Both the position numbers and the translations under genes were made by a program. Below the pieces are notes generated by a model. It had not been told where the DNA came from. It ran no database searches and saw only the letters and a list, made by a program, of their open reading frames with translations. From Sphingopyxis terrae subsp. terrae NBRC 15098 (GTDB taxonomy: Bacteria > Pseudomonadota > Alphaproteobacteria > Sphingomonadales > Sphingomonadaceae), in NCBI RefSeq assembly GCF_001610975.1, contig NZ_CP013342.1:682001-746000 (forward strand): a stretch of 64,000 nt of DNA, read 5' to 3'. This document shows positions 17,388 through 25,925 of this stretch, one piece after another (position 1 is the stretch's first letter; each line of letters begins with the position of its first letter).

Positions 17388-17972
17388 TTGCGGCTGAAAG
17401 CTCCGCGTGTCGAGCCGGTCGATCTCGACCGGCTCGATGCCGACCAGCGCGCGGCGCTTGAACCCTTTCTTGCCTCCGATGGCGGCAAGGTGGGCGGCGG
17501 CAGAATCCTCAATATCTTCCGCACGCTGGCGCAGGCGCCCAAGGCGCTGACCGCTTTCCTCGGCTGGGGCAATTATATCCTGTCGAAGCGCAATGCGCTT
17601 ACCCCGCGGGATCGCGAGCTCGTCATCCTGCGCACCGGTTATAATTGCCGGTCGGGCTATGAATGGACGCAGCATAAGCGCATCGGACTCGACTGCGGCC
17701 TGACCGAAGACGAGATCGAGCGGATCAAGGCCGGACCCGACGCTGCGGTCTGGAGCGATATCGACCGCGCGATGCTGCGCGCGACCGACGAGTTGACCGC
17801 GAACCATTTCGTTGCCGACGCGACCTGGGCGGCGCTGGCGCCGCTCGGCGACAAGGGACGCATGGATCTGGTGATGACCGTCGGTCAGTACACACAGGTT
17901 TCGATGATGCTTAACAGCTTCGGCATCCAGGTCGAGGCGGGCTGGGAGGTCGATCCCGACCTGCACGCCTAA
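17388..17972 (+). CDS. Carboxymuconolactone decarboxylase-like protein
   Basis: A 194-residue protein of the AhpD/carboxymuconolactone-decarboxylase fold. The core is TPRDRELVILRTGYNCRSGY, then EWTQHKRIGLDCGLTEDEI. A Cys and a His remain in the region of the AhpD redox site, but the CxxC pair is absent, so peroxidase-partner activity is doubtful. Initiation appears to be TTG at 17388, one base after the thiolase stop, with GAGG nine bases upstream; there is no suitable ATG. Translational coupling to the thiolase is likely. The substrate is unknown. Confidence 0.82.
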   Translation: MRLKAPRVEPVDLDRLDADQRAALEPFLASDGGKVGGGRILNIFRTLAQAPKALTAFLGWGNYILSKRNALTPRDRELVILRTGYNCRSGYEWTQHKRIGLDCGLTEDEIERIKAGPDAAVWSDIDRAMLRATDELTANHFVADATWAALAPLGDKGRMDLVMTVGQYTQVSMMLNSFGIQVEAGWEVDPDLHA

Positions 17973-18008
17973 CCATTTGAGCCTGACTATTTTCTGGGGA
18001 GAGACGAT

Positions 18009-18299
18009 ATGAGCGGAATCGGCATTATCGCCACGCTGCGCGTGCAGCCGGGCAAGGAAGCGGAATTCGAAGGCGTGTTTGCGGAGCTGGCCCCCGCGGT
18101 GCGCGCGAACGAGAAGGGTAACAGCTTCTACAAGCTCTTCCGTACCGCGGAAGCCGGCGTTTACAAGGTGCTCGAATGCTATGACGACGAGGCCGCGGTC
18201 GCCGCGCACCGCGCGTCGGACCATTTCCGCACCCTCGGCGCGAAACTCGGCCCCTGCCTCGCCGGAGCACCTGAAATCGAAAGCCTGCCGGGGGTCTGA
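18009..18299 (+). CDS. Antibiotic-biosynthesis monooxygenase-domain protein (YgiN-like)
   Basis: A 96-residue single-domain protein with the dimeric alpha/beta-barrel ABM fold: GIIATLRVQPGKEAEFEGVF, then FYKLFRTAEAGVYKVLECYD and AAHRASDHFRTLG. Such proteins include quinol monooxygenases and many small oxygenases of unknown substrate. GGGGAGAG sits eight bases before the ATG. It lies 36 bases after the decarboxylase-like gene and probably ends the hydratase-thiolase transcript. Confidence 0.85.
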   Translation: MSGIGIIATLRVQPGKEAEFEGVFAELAPAVRANEKGNSFYKLFRTAEAGVYKVLECYDDEAAVAAHRASDHFRTLGAKLGPCLAGAPEIESLPGV

Positions 18300-18309
18300 T
18301 CGCTCAGGG

Positions 18310-18844
18310 TCAGAGCGTCAGCCATCGTTCGCAATCGTCCCTGACCCGCGCATCGGCGTCGCGCCGGCCGAGCTCGAGCGCCGCCGTTCGCCCCCTTATC
18401 GTCTGCGACAGCAGCGAGCGCGGCGATGGCGCTGGCGCGCGCCCGCGGAACCGGATGGCTGACCGCCATATGGTCGGCGATGTCGCGGGCATTGTCGGTC
18501 AGGCGGATTGCGCAGCGGAGCAACGCTTTGGGGGGCGTCAGCGTCGGCCGGCTGGCGATCGTGCCCCACCGCGCGGCGTCGCGCCGGCGGCGGCGCGAAC
18601 TTCGGGGCGCGGATCGGCGTCGGCCATCGCAGCGGCGTGCAGGGTGGCCGGTTCGAGCGCGACATGGCGTGCGATCCGGGCCGACGCAGAGACAGTACAC
18701 CGCGTCAGCGCGCGGACAGTTGCAGCCGACCGTCGCGATGGTCACGGCGATGTCAAAGACCGACCCGTCGGCCGTCGATCCGTACAGGCCCGCCGCGGTG
18801 TCGAGCAGCGGGAGCGCGTCGATGGCAATGGGCGGAAATTCCAT
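18310..18844 (-). pseudogene. Frame-disrupted gene, HEAT-like remnant
   Basis: An intact start (ATG 18842-18844 with AGGAGAGG five bases upstream) opens MEFPPIAIDALPLLDTAAGL, which looks like a genuine conserved N-terminus. From about residue 40 the frame becomes Arg/Cys-rich nonsense. Protein-like sequence reappears in another frame (RIARHVALEPATLHAAAMAD), returns to the first frame (TPPKALLRCAIRLTDNARDI, ASAIAALAAVADD), then continues in a third frame to a plausible end (AALELGRRDADARVRDDCER, stop at 18310). At least three frame changes are needed, so the gene is dead or the sequence carries errors. The HEAT-like helices cannot be assigned a function. Confidence 0.6.
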
Positions 18845-18918
18845 AACCTCTCCTGGCTGAAACGGCGGCGACGATGCCGCCGGCGACAGGGCTAGGAAGG
18901 CGACTGAGCGAAGCCCAA

Positions 18919-19695
18919 TTAGCTTCGCGTAATCGCCGATGCGAGCCAGAGCGACAGGCCGGGGGGCGGATCGGCGGGCGGCGTTTCGGTGCAGTGTCGC
19001 ACCGCATCGGCTCGCGCGCGGGCCAGGATCGCGGGCGGAGTCGCAGCGGGGTGGAAGATATGATCGGCCTCGCCCAGCAGGCGCGCCGCGCGCAGCGTCA
19101 GATCGTCGGGATCGTCGCTGGCGAGCGCGATCATTTCAAGGCGCGCGGGCGCCGCCAGATGATCGGCGGCGAGCCAGGCAGCGACAGCGCCTTGGTCCGG
19201 CCCGGCAACCGGATCTAGCGCGCCGCCGGGCGCAAGCGCGGCATCGATGGCGCGGCGGCGGTCGGCGGCATCGGGCCAGCGCGCTTTCATCGCACCGCGC
19301 GCCGCGAACAGGGCGGCGGCGAGATTGCCGAGGGTGGCGGGCAGCAACGCCTCAATCCGCTGGCGCACCGCCTTGGCAAGCCCGGCGGACGCGCCGCCGG
19401 TGCCGACCGCGATCGTCACCGGCGCGCGATCAACGATCGCGGGGGTGGTGAAATCGCAAAGATCGGGCCGGTCGACGACATTGACGAGGAGGCCGCGCGC
19501 GCGCAGCTCCGCCGCCGCTTCTTCAGCTCCCTCGTCCAGCGCAACAAAGGCGATCGCCGCGCCGTCTTCCCACTGCGGCACGATCCGCCCGCCGGCGCGC
19601 GCAATCAGCCGCGCCTTCGCATCCGCAGCCTCCCCCTCCCCGACCAGCACGACCGTGCGGCCTGCAAGGTTCAGGAAGAGAGGAAACTGGCGCAT
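18919..19695 (-). CDS. Siroheme synthase N-domain (precorrin-2 dehydrogenase/ferrochelatase)
   Basis: This 258-residue protein matches the N-terminal half of CysG, which oxidises precorrin-2 and inserts iron to make siroheme. It shows the NAD-binding start FPLFLNLAGRTVVLVGEGEA (G-x-G-x-A), FVALDEGAEEAAAELRARGL, NVVDRPDLCDFTTPAIVDRA and the dimerisation helix region. No methyltransferase domain is present, so that step must come from another gene. The C-terminal 80 residues are less conserved. The start ATG overlaps the lysA stop as ATGA, so it is cotranslated with lysA. Confidence 0.88.
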   Translation of the reverse strand: MRQFPLFLNLAGRTVVLVGEGEAADAKARLIARAGGRIVPQWEDGAAIAFVALDEGAEEAAAELRARGLLVNVVDRPDLCDFTTPAIVDRAPVTIAVGTGGASAGLAKAVRQRIEALLPATLGNLAAALFAARGAMKARWPDAADRRRAIDAALAPGGALDPVAGPDQGAVAAWLAADHLAAPARLEMIALASDDPDDLTLRAARLLGEADHIFHPAATPPAILARARADAVRHCTETPPADPPPGLSLWLASAITRS

Positions 19696-20954
19696 CAGTC
19701 GATCCAGTCGGGGACGCGTTCGGCCGCCATGATCGTACCGGCGGCGATGCGATCGGCGACGACGATATAGCGGTCGCCGTCGACGAGCACTTCGGGAACC
19801 AGGCTGCGGCTGTTGTAGGTCGATGCCATCGTCGCGCCATAGGCGCCCGCGGTACGGAAAACGGCGAGATCGCCCGCCGCAACCTTGTCGATCACGCGGT
19901 CGCGCGCGAAGGTGTCGCCGGTTTCGCACACCGGGCCGACGATCGAGGCGGTCATCGTCTCGCCGCTCGGACGCACTGCCTGGAAATCGTGCCACGCATC
20001 GTAGAGCGCCGGACGTGCCAGATCGTTCATGGCTGCGTCGACGATGACGAAATCGCTCTGCGCTCCCGGCTTGACCCACAGCACTTCGGTGAGCAGCACG
20101 CCCGCGTTGCCGGCGATGACGCGCCCGGGTTCGAACATCAAGGTGACGTCCCAGTCGCGGGTGACGCGCGCGACCATCGCGCCATAATCGGCGGGGCTCG
20201 GCGGGTTGTCGCCCTCCTTGTAAGGAACCCCGAGCCCGCCGCCGAGATCGACATGGGTGATGTCGTGTCCCGCCGCTCGCAGATCGGCGATCAGCCGCCC
20301 GACGCGGACGAACGCCGCCTCGAGCGGGTCGAGGCTGGTGAGCTGACTGCCGATATGGAGTGCAATGCCGCGCAGCTTGAGGCCAGGTAGCCGCGCAAGG
20401 CGGTCGAATATTTCGGGCGCGACGTCGATGCCGACGCCGAACTTGTTTTCGGCCTTGCCGGTCGAGATCTTGGCGTGGGTGCCCGCATCGACGTCGGGAT
20501 TGACGCGCAGCACTGCCTGCGCGGTCATTTCCTTTCGTGCGGCGATCTCTGCGAGCGCGACACCTTCGGGTTCATGTTCGATGTTGAACTGGCCGATGCC
20601 GCGGTCGAGACCGAGCGCCAGTTCGGCCCGCGTCTTTCCGACGCCCGAAAAGACGATATCTTCGGGCGCCATCCCCGACGCGATCGCGCGTTCGAGCTCG
20701 CCGCCCGACACGACGTCGGCGCCATAGCCCTGCCGCGCGAGGACACGCAGCACGCCGAGGTTGGGGTTGCACTTGATCGCAAAGGCAATGTGCTTGCGCG
20801 GAATGTCGGCAAGCGCGTCGCGAAACACCTGCGCATGGCGTTCAAGCGTCGCGCGCGAATAGACATAGACGGGGGTGCCGATTTCCTCGGCAATGCGCGG
20901 CAAGGCGATGTCTTCGGCGTAGAGAACGCCGTCACGATAAGCAAAATGATCCAT
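19695..20954 (-). CDS. lysA: Diaminopimelate decarboxylase
   Basis: LysA decarboxylates meso-diaminopimelate to lysine. The 419-residue sequence has the PLP lysine in HIAFAIKCNPNLGVLRVL (near residue 61), HIGSQLTS, the PLP-phosphate glycine loop DLGGGLGVPY, the Cys-Glu-Thr of the other subunit in GPVCETGDTFARDR, and the C-terminal AYGATMASTYNSR. All key residues are present. The gene sits 16 bases downstream of a small lipoprotein gene and argH, giving the order argH-lipoprotein-lysA-siroheme synthase. Confidence 0.97.
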   Translation of the reverse strand: MDHFAYRDGVLYAEDIALPRIAEEIGTPVYVYSRATLERHAQVFRDALADIPRKHIAFAIKCNPNLGVLRVLARQGYGADVVSGGELERAIASGMAPEDIVFSGVGKTRAELALGLDRGIGQFNIEHEPEGVALAEIAARKEMTAQAVLRVNPDVDAGTHAKISTGKAENKFGVGIDVAPEIFDRLARLPGLKLRGIALHIGSQLTSLDPLEAAFVRVGRLIADLRAAGHDITHVDLGGGLGVPYKEGDNPPSPADYGAMVARVTRDWDVTLMFEPGRVIAGNAGVLLTEVLWVKPGAQSDFVIVDAAMNDLARPALYDAWHDFQAVRPSGETMTASIVGPVCETGDTFARDRVIDKVAAGDLAVFRTAGAYGATMASTYNSRSLVPEVLVDGDRYIVVADRIAAGTIMAAERVPDWID

Positions 20955-20970
20955 GGAAAAGGTCCTGAAC

Positions 20971-21231
20971 TCAGCCCGGAGGCGGCAAGTCGAAATCGTC
21001 GGGTTCGCGCTTTTCGGATCGTTTAAGAAGGTCGTCGCTGCGCGCGGGCCGGGCCTGCGCGTCAGGCGTCGTGAGCTCCTCCGTGGTCGGCTGGCGCTGT
21101 GCCCCGATGGGTAGCGCGGGCGGGGCCGAACCCGCCACCGGCTTCAGATCTTCCTTCTTGCCGCACGCGCCAAGCGCCACGAGCGCAGCGCCCGAGGCGG
21201 CCAGCAAAATCGTCGTGCGGATCTTTGCCAT
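20971..21231 (-). CDS. Small lipoprotein between argH and lysA (LptM-like)
   Basis: An 86-residue protein: the signal peptide MAKIRTTILLAASGAALVAL is followed by the lipobox and GACGKKEDLKP. The short, proline-rich mature part has no membrane span. The CGKKxxLxP start and the position directly upstream of lysA recall LptM/YifL-type lipoproteins, which in enterics help assemble the LPS transport complex. That assignment is inference from position and the first mature residues. The start is ATG 21229-21231; a GTG one codon earlier abuts the argH stop. Confidence 0.78.
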   Translation of the reverse strand: MAKIRTTILLAASGAALVALGACGKKEDLKPVAGSAPPALPIGAQRQPTTEELTTPDAQARPARSDDLLKRSEKREPDDFDLPPPG

Positions 21232-21234
21232 CAC

Positions 21235-22632
21235 CTAAATCTCCAGCGCCGCGCGCGCCGCGGCAACAGCCTGCCTTACCCGTTCGGGCGCGGTGCCGCC
21301 ATAGCTCATGCGGCTGGCGACCGACGCCTCGACGGTCAGCGCCGCGAGCGCGGCGGGCGTGACCGCGGCATGGATCGCCGCCGCTTCGTCCGCCGGAAGC
21401 GCCGACAGTTCAACGCCGAGCTCTTCCGATCGTTTCACGCAGGCACCGACGATATGGTGCGCGTCGCGGAACGGCACCCCCGCCTCGCGCACCAGCCAGT
21501 CGGCCAGATCGGTCGCGGTCGAAAAGCCCGATGCGGCGAGCGCGCGCATCCGGTCGGTGCGAAAGGCCAGCGCGTCGACCATGCCGGTCATCGCGGCGAG
21601 CGAAAGCGCTAGCGCGTCGAAGGCACCGAAGACCGTTTCCTTATCGTCCTGCAAATCCTTCGAATAGGTGAGCGGCAGCCCTTTCACGATCACCGAAAGC
21701 CGCTGGAACGCACCGAGCAGCAGGCCTGCGCGGCCGCGCACCAGTTCGGCGGCATCGGGATTGCGCTTTTGCGGCATGATCGAGCTGCCGGTCGACCAGG
21801 CGTCGGGCAGACTGACGAAACCGAAGGGCTGGCTGGCCCAGATCACGATCTCTTCGGCGAGGCGCGAGAGGTGAATCGCGGCAATCGAGGCGGCGGCACA
21901 AAATTCGAGCGCGAAATCGCGGTCCGATACGGCATCGATACTGTTCGCCATCGGCCGGTCGAAACCGAGCGCCGCCGCGGTCGCCGGACGGTCGAGCGGG
22001 AAGCTGGTGCCCGCAAGCGCCGCGGCGCCGAGCGGCGATTCGTTGAGCCGCGCGCGCGCATCGCGGAAACGGCCGCGATCGCGGCCGAACATTTCGACAT
22101 AGGCGAGCAGATGGTGGCCGAGCGTCACCGGCTGTGCGACCTGCAAATGGGTGAAGCCGGGCATGATGCTGTCCGCATGTTCATCGGCGCGCGCGAGCAG
22201 GGCGCCCTGAAGCGCCTTCAGGCCGGAATCGATACGGTCGCAAGCGGTGCGCACCCAGAGCCGAAAATCGGTCGCGACCTGATCGTTGCGCGAGCGCGCG
22301 GTGTGGAGCCGCCCGGCGGCTTCGCCGACCAGTTCCTTGAGGCGCGATTCGACCGTCATGTGAATATCTTCGAGCGCAAGATCGACCGGCACACCGTTCG
22401 CGGCGAACTCGTCGGCGATCTGCGCCAGCCCGCGATCGATGGTCGCCGCGTCGGCGGCGGCAATGATCCCCTGCGCGCCGAGCATCGCGGCATGCGCGCG
22501 GCTGGCGGCGACATCCTCTTCCCAAAGACGTTTGTCGACGGGGATCGAGGCGTTTATCTCTTGCATGATCGCCGCAGGTCCGCCACCGAAGCGGCCGCCC
22601 CACATGCTGTTGCTATCGGGAGTATTCGCCAT
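21235..22632 (-). CDS. argH: Argininosuccinate lyase
   Basis: ArgH splits argininosuccinate into arginine and fumarate. The 465-residue sequence has [20 protein letters not shown] at the start, [45 protein letters not shown] and the fumarase-family signature [13 protein letters not shown] with its catalytic serine. The start ATG 22630-22632 fits family length. A longer frame upstream crosses the divergent thioredoxin-like gene and is not used. It heads the argH-lipoprotein-lysA group. Confidence 0.97.
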   Translation of the reverse strand: MANTPDSNSMWGGRFGGGPAAIMQEINASIPVDKRLWEEDVAASRAHAAMLGAQGIIAAADAATIDRGLAQIADEFAANGVPVDLALEDIHMTVESRLKELVGEAAGRLHTARSRNDQVATDFRLWVRTACDRIDSGLKALQGALLARADEHADSIMPGFTHLQVAQPVTLGHHLLAYVEMFGRDRGRFRDARARLNESPLGAAALAGTSFPLDRPATAAALGFDRPMANSIDAVSDRDFALEFCAAASIAAIHLSRLAEEIVIWASQPFGFVSLPDAWSTGSSIMPQKRNPDAAELVRGRAGLLLGAFQRLSVIVKGLPLTYSKDLQDDKETVFGAFDALALSLAAMTGMVDALAFRTDRMRALAASGFSTATDLADWLVREAGVPFRDAHHIVGACVKRSEELGVELSALPADEAAAIHAAVTPAALAALTVEASVASRMSYGGTAPERVRQAVAAARAALEI

Positions 22633-23236
22633 CCGCCGCGTTCCAAATCTTCGTCTTGCCGTGCTGGCCCTGCTGATCGCCGGTTCCTTCGCGGGGTGCG
22701 ATAGGCAAAAGGAGGCCTCGGAGCAAGCAGGCGCGGGGCAAGCAAATATTTCGCCCGGCGAAGCGGCGCATGGCCGCGACCCCGCCACCTTTCAGCATGT
22801 CGTCGAGCGCGGCAACGCCGGCAAGGCCGGACCGGCCGCCGTCTTTCGCGGCCCCGACGACGCACCGGTGACCGTCGCGTCGTTTCGCGGCAAGCCGCTG
22901 CTGGTCAATCTGTGGGCGACCTGGTGTGCGCCCTGCGTCGCCGAAATGCCGACGCTCGATGCGCTTGCCGCGCAAAAGGCAGGCAAGCTGACGGTCGTCG
23001 CGGTGGCGCAGGATCTGCAAGGCGCTTCGGTCGTCGATCCCTGGTTCCAGAAGGCGGGGCTGAAGGCGCTGCAACCCTATCTCGATCCGCAGAACACTTT
23101 GTTGGACGCAGCGAATACCGCGCTGCCGACGAGCATCCTCTACGATGCGAACGGGCGCGAACTGTGGCGCGTGGTGGGCGCCATCGACTGGCAGGGCGAG
23201 GAAGCGAAGGCGCTGCTGGCGGAAGGCGGAGTGTAG
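22604..23236 (+). CDS. TlpA-like thioredoxin-fold lipoprotein
   Basis: A periplasmic membrane-anchored thiol-disulfide protein of about 210 residues. The N-terminal helix [15 protein letters not shown] ends in a lipobox (FAGC). The thioredoxin domain carries the active site [20 protein letters not shown] (WCAPC) and the cis-proline loop ALPTSILYD. The family reduces periplasmic disulfides, for example in cytochrome c maturation or copper delivery. The first ATG (22604) lies inside the divergent argH start region, overlapping it by 29 bases, and lacks a clear ribosome site, so the true start may be slightly downstream at a rare codon. Confidence 0.88.
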   Translation: MLLLSGVFAIRRVPNLRLAVLALLIAGSFAGCDRQKEASEQAGAGQANISPGEAAHGRDPATFQHVVERGNAGKAGPAAVFRGPDDAPVTVASFRGKPLLVNLWATWCAPCVAEMPTLDALAAQKAGKLTVVAVAQDLQGASVVDPWFQKAGLKALQPYLDPQNTLLDAANTALPTSILYDANGRELWRVVGAIDWQGEEAKALLAEGGV

Positions 23237-23245
23237 AATGAAGAC

Positions 23246-23273
23246 GGCGGACGCATAGCGCCCGCCGCCTTTT
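23246..23273 (+). terminator. Candidate terminator after the TlpA-like gene
   Basis: GGCGGACGC (23246-23254) pairs with GCGCCCGCC (23258-23266) with one mismatch and a three-base loop. The hairpin is followed by GCC and TTTT at 23270-23273. The short T run makes it a moderate intrinsic terminator. Confidence 0.5.
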
Positions 23274-23290
23274 GAAACTCATTTCGACGA

Positions 23291-23629
23291 TCAGCCTTCG
23301 ATCGAGACGCGCCCCACAGGGTAGCCCTTCTTGCGCATCACCTTGGTATAATCCTTGTCGGCGTCGACGACTTCGGTCGCCCACTCGTCCCATGCATCCC
23401 AGCGATCCTCGCGATCGGTTGCGCGGCCCAAGTCACTCTTGAGCTCCTTTTCAGCCTCCAGAATATCGGTGCGATAATTGTACCAATATTTATTATAGAC
23501 CCCCGCAATCGGCACGCTGCGAACCGGTGGGCGATCGAAACCCGGCGGAATCGACCCATAGGGAACCGTCGCCATTGCAGCACCGGCGGGAAGAGCCATA
23601 AGCGCCGCCAAAGTCGTCCTTTTTTTCAT
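23291..23629 (-). CDS. Small periplasmic hypothetical protein, 112 aa
   Basis: The frame starts at ATG 23627-23629 with AAGGAGA about seven bases upstream. Residues 1-20 (MKKRTTLAALMALPAGAAMA) form a signal peptide with an AMA cleavage site. The mature 92 residues are charged and rich in aromatic residues (VYNKYWYNYRTDILEAEKEL, DRWDAWDEWATEVVDADKDY), suggesting a small helical periplasmic protein. I do not recognise a family. It stands alone between the TlpA-like gene and gpsA. Codon use is normal. Confidence 0.72.
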   Translation of the reverse strand: MKKRTTLAALMALPAGAAMATVPYGSIPPGFDRPPVRSVPIAGVYNKYWYNYRTDILEAEKELKSDLGRATDREDRWDAWDEWATEVVDADKDYTKVMRKKGYPVGRVSIEG

Positions 23630-23807
23630 CGTTCGTCTCCTTGGTGGACCCTGCTGGTCAGGAGAAAGAACGAAAGAGAACCGGCTTTTCTTCACGGACC
23701 GACGAGGATTCGACACGCCTTGCGGCGGAACCGTCCACGGCCGTCCCCGCAGGCAAGGCGGCGCTTTCATCCGACGCCGAAGCTGACGGCGGCATCGACG
23801 ATTGCCC

Positions 23808-24809
23808 CTACCCCGGATGCGCCTCGTCACCGACGCTCGATTTGAGCAGCCCGCGGAACACATCCTGCGCGGTCCGTTTGCCCTGCGTCACGTCGAAGAC
23901 GTCGCGCGCGATCGGCATCGCGATGCCGTGACGGTCGGCGAGCGCCATCACCGTGGGGGCGCTTTTGACGCCTTCGGCGACCATGTGCATGTCGGCGATG
24001 ATCGCGTCGATATGGCGCCCCTTGCCGAGTTCGACCCCGACGTGGCGGTTGCGCGACAGCGGGCTGGTGCAGGTCGCGATCAGGTCGCCCATGCCCGTCA
24101 GACCGGCGAAGGTTTCCGGGCGCCCGCCCATCGCGACGCCGAGCCGGGTGATTTCGGCCAGCCCGCGCGTCATCAGCCCGGCGCGCGTATTGTCGCCCGC
24201 GCCGAGCCCGTCGCCCATGCCGACCGCAATCGCGATGATATTCTTGAGCACCCCGCCGAGTTCGCAACCGAGCAGATCGGTGTTGGTATAGACGCGGAAC
24301 AGCCCCGAATGGAAAAGCGGGTGCAGTGCGCGCACGACGATTTCATCCTCCATCGACAGCACGCTCGCCGCCGCCTGGCCGCTCATGATCTCACGCGCGA
24401 GATTGGGGCCGGTGAGCACGCCGACGGGGTGGCCGGGCAGCACCTCCTCGATCACCTCGGTCATCCGCTTGCCCGTCGCGAGTTCGAGCCCCTTGGTCAG
24501 GCTGATCACCGGCACCCAGGGACGCAGATGATCGCGCGCCTCCTCGAGCACCGCGCGAAAGCTGTGCGACGGCACGCCCATGACGAGGACGTCGGCGCCC
24601 GCCACAGCTTCGCCGAGATCGGCCGTCGCGCGCAGCGCCGCGGGCAGGCGGATGCCGGGCAGATATTTGCGGTTTTCCTGATCGCGGTTGATGCCATCGA
24701 CCATTTCGGCGTCGCGCGCCCACAAGGTGATCGGCGCGTTGCGCGATACCGTCGCGGCGACCGTCGTCCCCCAGCTCCCCCCGCCGAGCAGGCCCACTTT
24801 CAGGCGCAT
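23808..24809 (-). CDS. gpsA: Glycerol-3-phosphate dehydrogenase [NAD(P)+]
   Basis: GpsA reduces dihydroxyacetone phosphate to sn-glycerol 3-phosphate, the backbone for glycerolipids. The 333-residue protein has the NAD site KVGLLGGGSWGTTVAATVSR, the SLTKGLE loop, GPNLAREIMSGQ, the catalytic lysine in ELGGVLKNIIAIAVGMGDGL and TRGLAEITRLG. The start ATG 24807-24809 follows AGGAGGGG; reading further upstream would run through a palindromic repeat. Its place at the end of the plsC-plsB-WS/DGAT group suggests it feeds glycerol 3-phosphate to those acyltransferases. Confidence 0.96.
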   Translation of the reverse strand: MRLKVGLLGGGSWGTTVAATVSRNAPITLWARDAEMVDGINRDQENRKYLPGIRLPAALRATADLGEAVAGADVLVMGVPSHSFRAVLEEARDHLRPWVPVISLTKGLELATGKRMTEVIEEVLPGHPVGVLTGPNLAREIMSGQAAASVLSMEDEIVVRALHPLFHSGLFRVYTNTDLLGCELGGVLKNIIAIAVGMGDGLGAGDNTRAGLMTRGLAEITRLGVAMGGRPETFAGLTGMGDLIATCTSPLSRNRHVGVELGKGRHIDAIIADMHMVAEGVKSAPTVMALADRHGIAMPIARDVFDVTQGKRTAQDVFRGLLKSSVGDEAHPG

Positions 24810-24830
24810 AGCCCCTCCTTCTCCCTGCCC

Positions 24831-24915
24831 GTCATTGCGAGCGAAGCGACGCAATCCAGTGCTGGCTCGAGCCAGTCTGGATTGCTTCACCCGGCTTTGC
24901 CGGGTTCGCAATGAC
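24831..24915. repeat. Long palindrome, family A (GTCATTGCGAG)
   Basis: GTCATTGCGAGCGAAGCGAC at the left and GGGTTCGCAATGAC at the right, with inner arms CAATCCAG/CTGGATTG, form a two-level palindrome between gpsA and the alpha/beta hydrolase gene. The same family recurs at 29954 and 32433 in this window. Confidence 0.85.
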
Positions 24916-24956
24916 GCATGGTTTGACCAGCGGATCAAGTCCGACGTAATAGGCGG

Positions 24957-25892
24957 CTAATCGAGCGGCCCGAGAAAATCCTTCATCAGCGCGGCGGTGG
25001 CCTTCGGATCCTCGACCATCGGGACATGGCCGACATGATCGAGGACATGCGCGCGGCTGTTTGCGATACCCGCTTCGAGCACGGGGACGCAGCTGATGTC
25101 GATCAGCCGGTCGTGGCGGCCCCAGATGATCAGCGTCGGCACCGTCACCTCGCCGAGCCGGTCGTTGAGCGGGCGGTCGCGCATCTCGGTCGCAATGACC
25201 CAGAAGGCGGTGTCGAGCTGATCGCGATATTTGAGCGCGTCGGCATAGAGCACCGGCTTCAATCGCGACGGCACGAAGGGCGGTTTGTGGACGACCATCG
25301 CGACGAGGCGGTCGGCATCCTCGATACCGGCCAGGACGAGCGGGTTATAATCCTCGTTCGCCGCCTGTTTCTGAAGATCGCTCTCGTTCGCGCCCGCCAC
25401 CCCGGCATTGTCGATCAGGATCAGGCTGGCGAGCGCATCGGGAAAGTCGAGCGCGTAGCGCAGCGCGATCCAGCCGCCCATGCTATTGCCCGCGATATGC
25501 GGCTGCCGCAGTCCGAGCGCATCGACGAATGCCTTCAGCCGCGCGGTCTGCGCTTCGATGTCATACGCAAGATCGGGGTTGCGTTCATTCTCGCCAAAAC
25601 CGGGGAGATCGGGTGCGACGACGTAATAGTCGCGCGTCAGAAAGGGCGCGAGAAAGGACCAATTATCCTTGTCGCCCGAAAAGCCATGGACGAGCAGCAG
25701 CGTAGGCTTGGCGGGATCGCCGCCCTCCAGATAGGGCCAGGCGCGGCCGTCGACGGTAACGCTTTTCTGCACCGTGCCGCCGCGCCGGCGGAGCAGCGCG
25801 CGACCGATCGCGACCAGGCGGCCGGGGAATACGAAATAGAAGATCGCCAGAGCGATCAGCGGAGCAAAAAGCAGAATGAGGAGGAGCTTCAT
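24957..25892 (-). CDS. Membrane-anchored alpha/beta hydrolase
   Basis: A 311-residue hydrolase. The first 25 residues (LLLILLFAPLIALAIFYFVF) form one N-terminal membrane anchor. The core has the oxyanion HGFSGDKDNWSFL, the nucleophile Ser in AGNSMGGW (G-x-S-x-G), the acid near IIWGRHDRLID and the catalytic His in LDHVGHVPMVEDP. Such enzymes hydrolyse carboxylic esters. In this lipid locus a monoacylglycerol or other lipid ester is a reasonable but unproven substrate. The gene lies 33 bases after the next hydrolase gene, in the same direction. Confidence 0.85.
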   Translation of the reverse strand: MKLLLILLFAPLIALAIFYFVFPGRLVAIGRALLRRRGGTVQKSVTVDGRAWPYLEGGDPAKPTLLLVHGFSGDKDNWSFLAPFLTRDYYVVAPDLPGFGENERNPDLAYDIEAQTARLKAFVDALGLRQPHIAGNSMGGWIALRYALDFPDALASLILIDNAGVAGANESDLQKQAANEDYNPLVLAGIEDADRLVAMVVHKPPFVPSRLKPVLYADALKYRDQLDTAFWVIATEMRDRPLNDRLGEVTVPTLIIWGRHDRLIDISCVPVLEAGIANSRAHVLDHVGHVPMVEDPKATAALMKDFLGPLD

Positions 25893-25925
25893 GACGTGCG
25901 GAATTTCCCTGTCGATCCGTTGGCT

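Noticed and set aside
22633-22788. N-terminal extension of argH
   Set aside because: It is antisense to the signal peptide of the thioredoxin-like lipoprotein and exceeds the normal family length.
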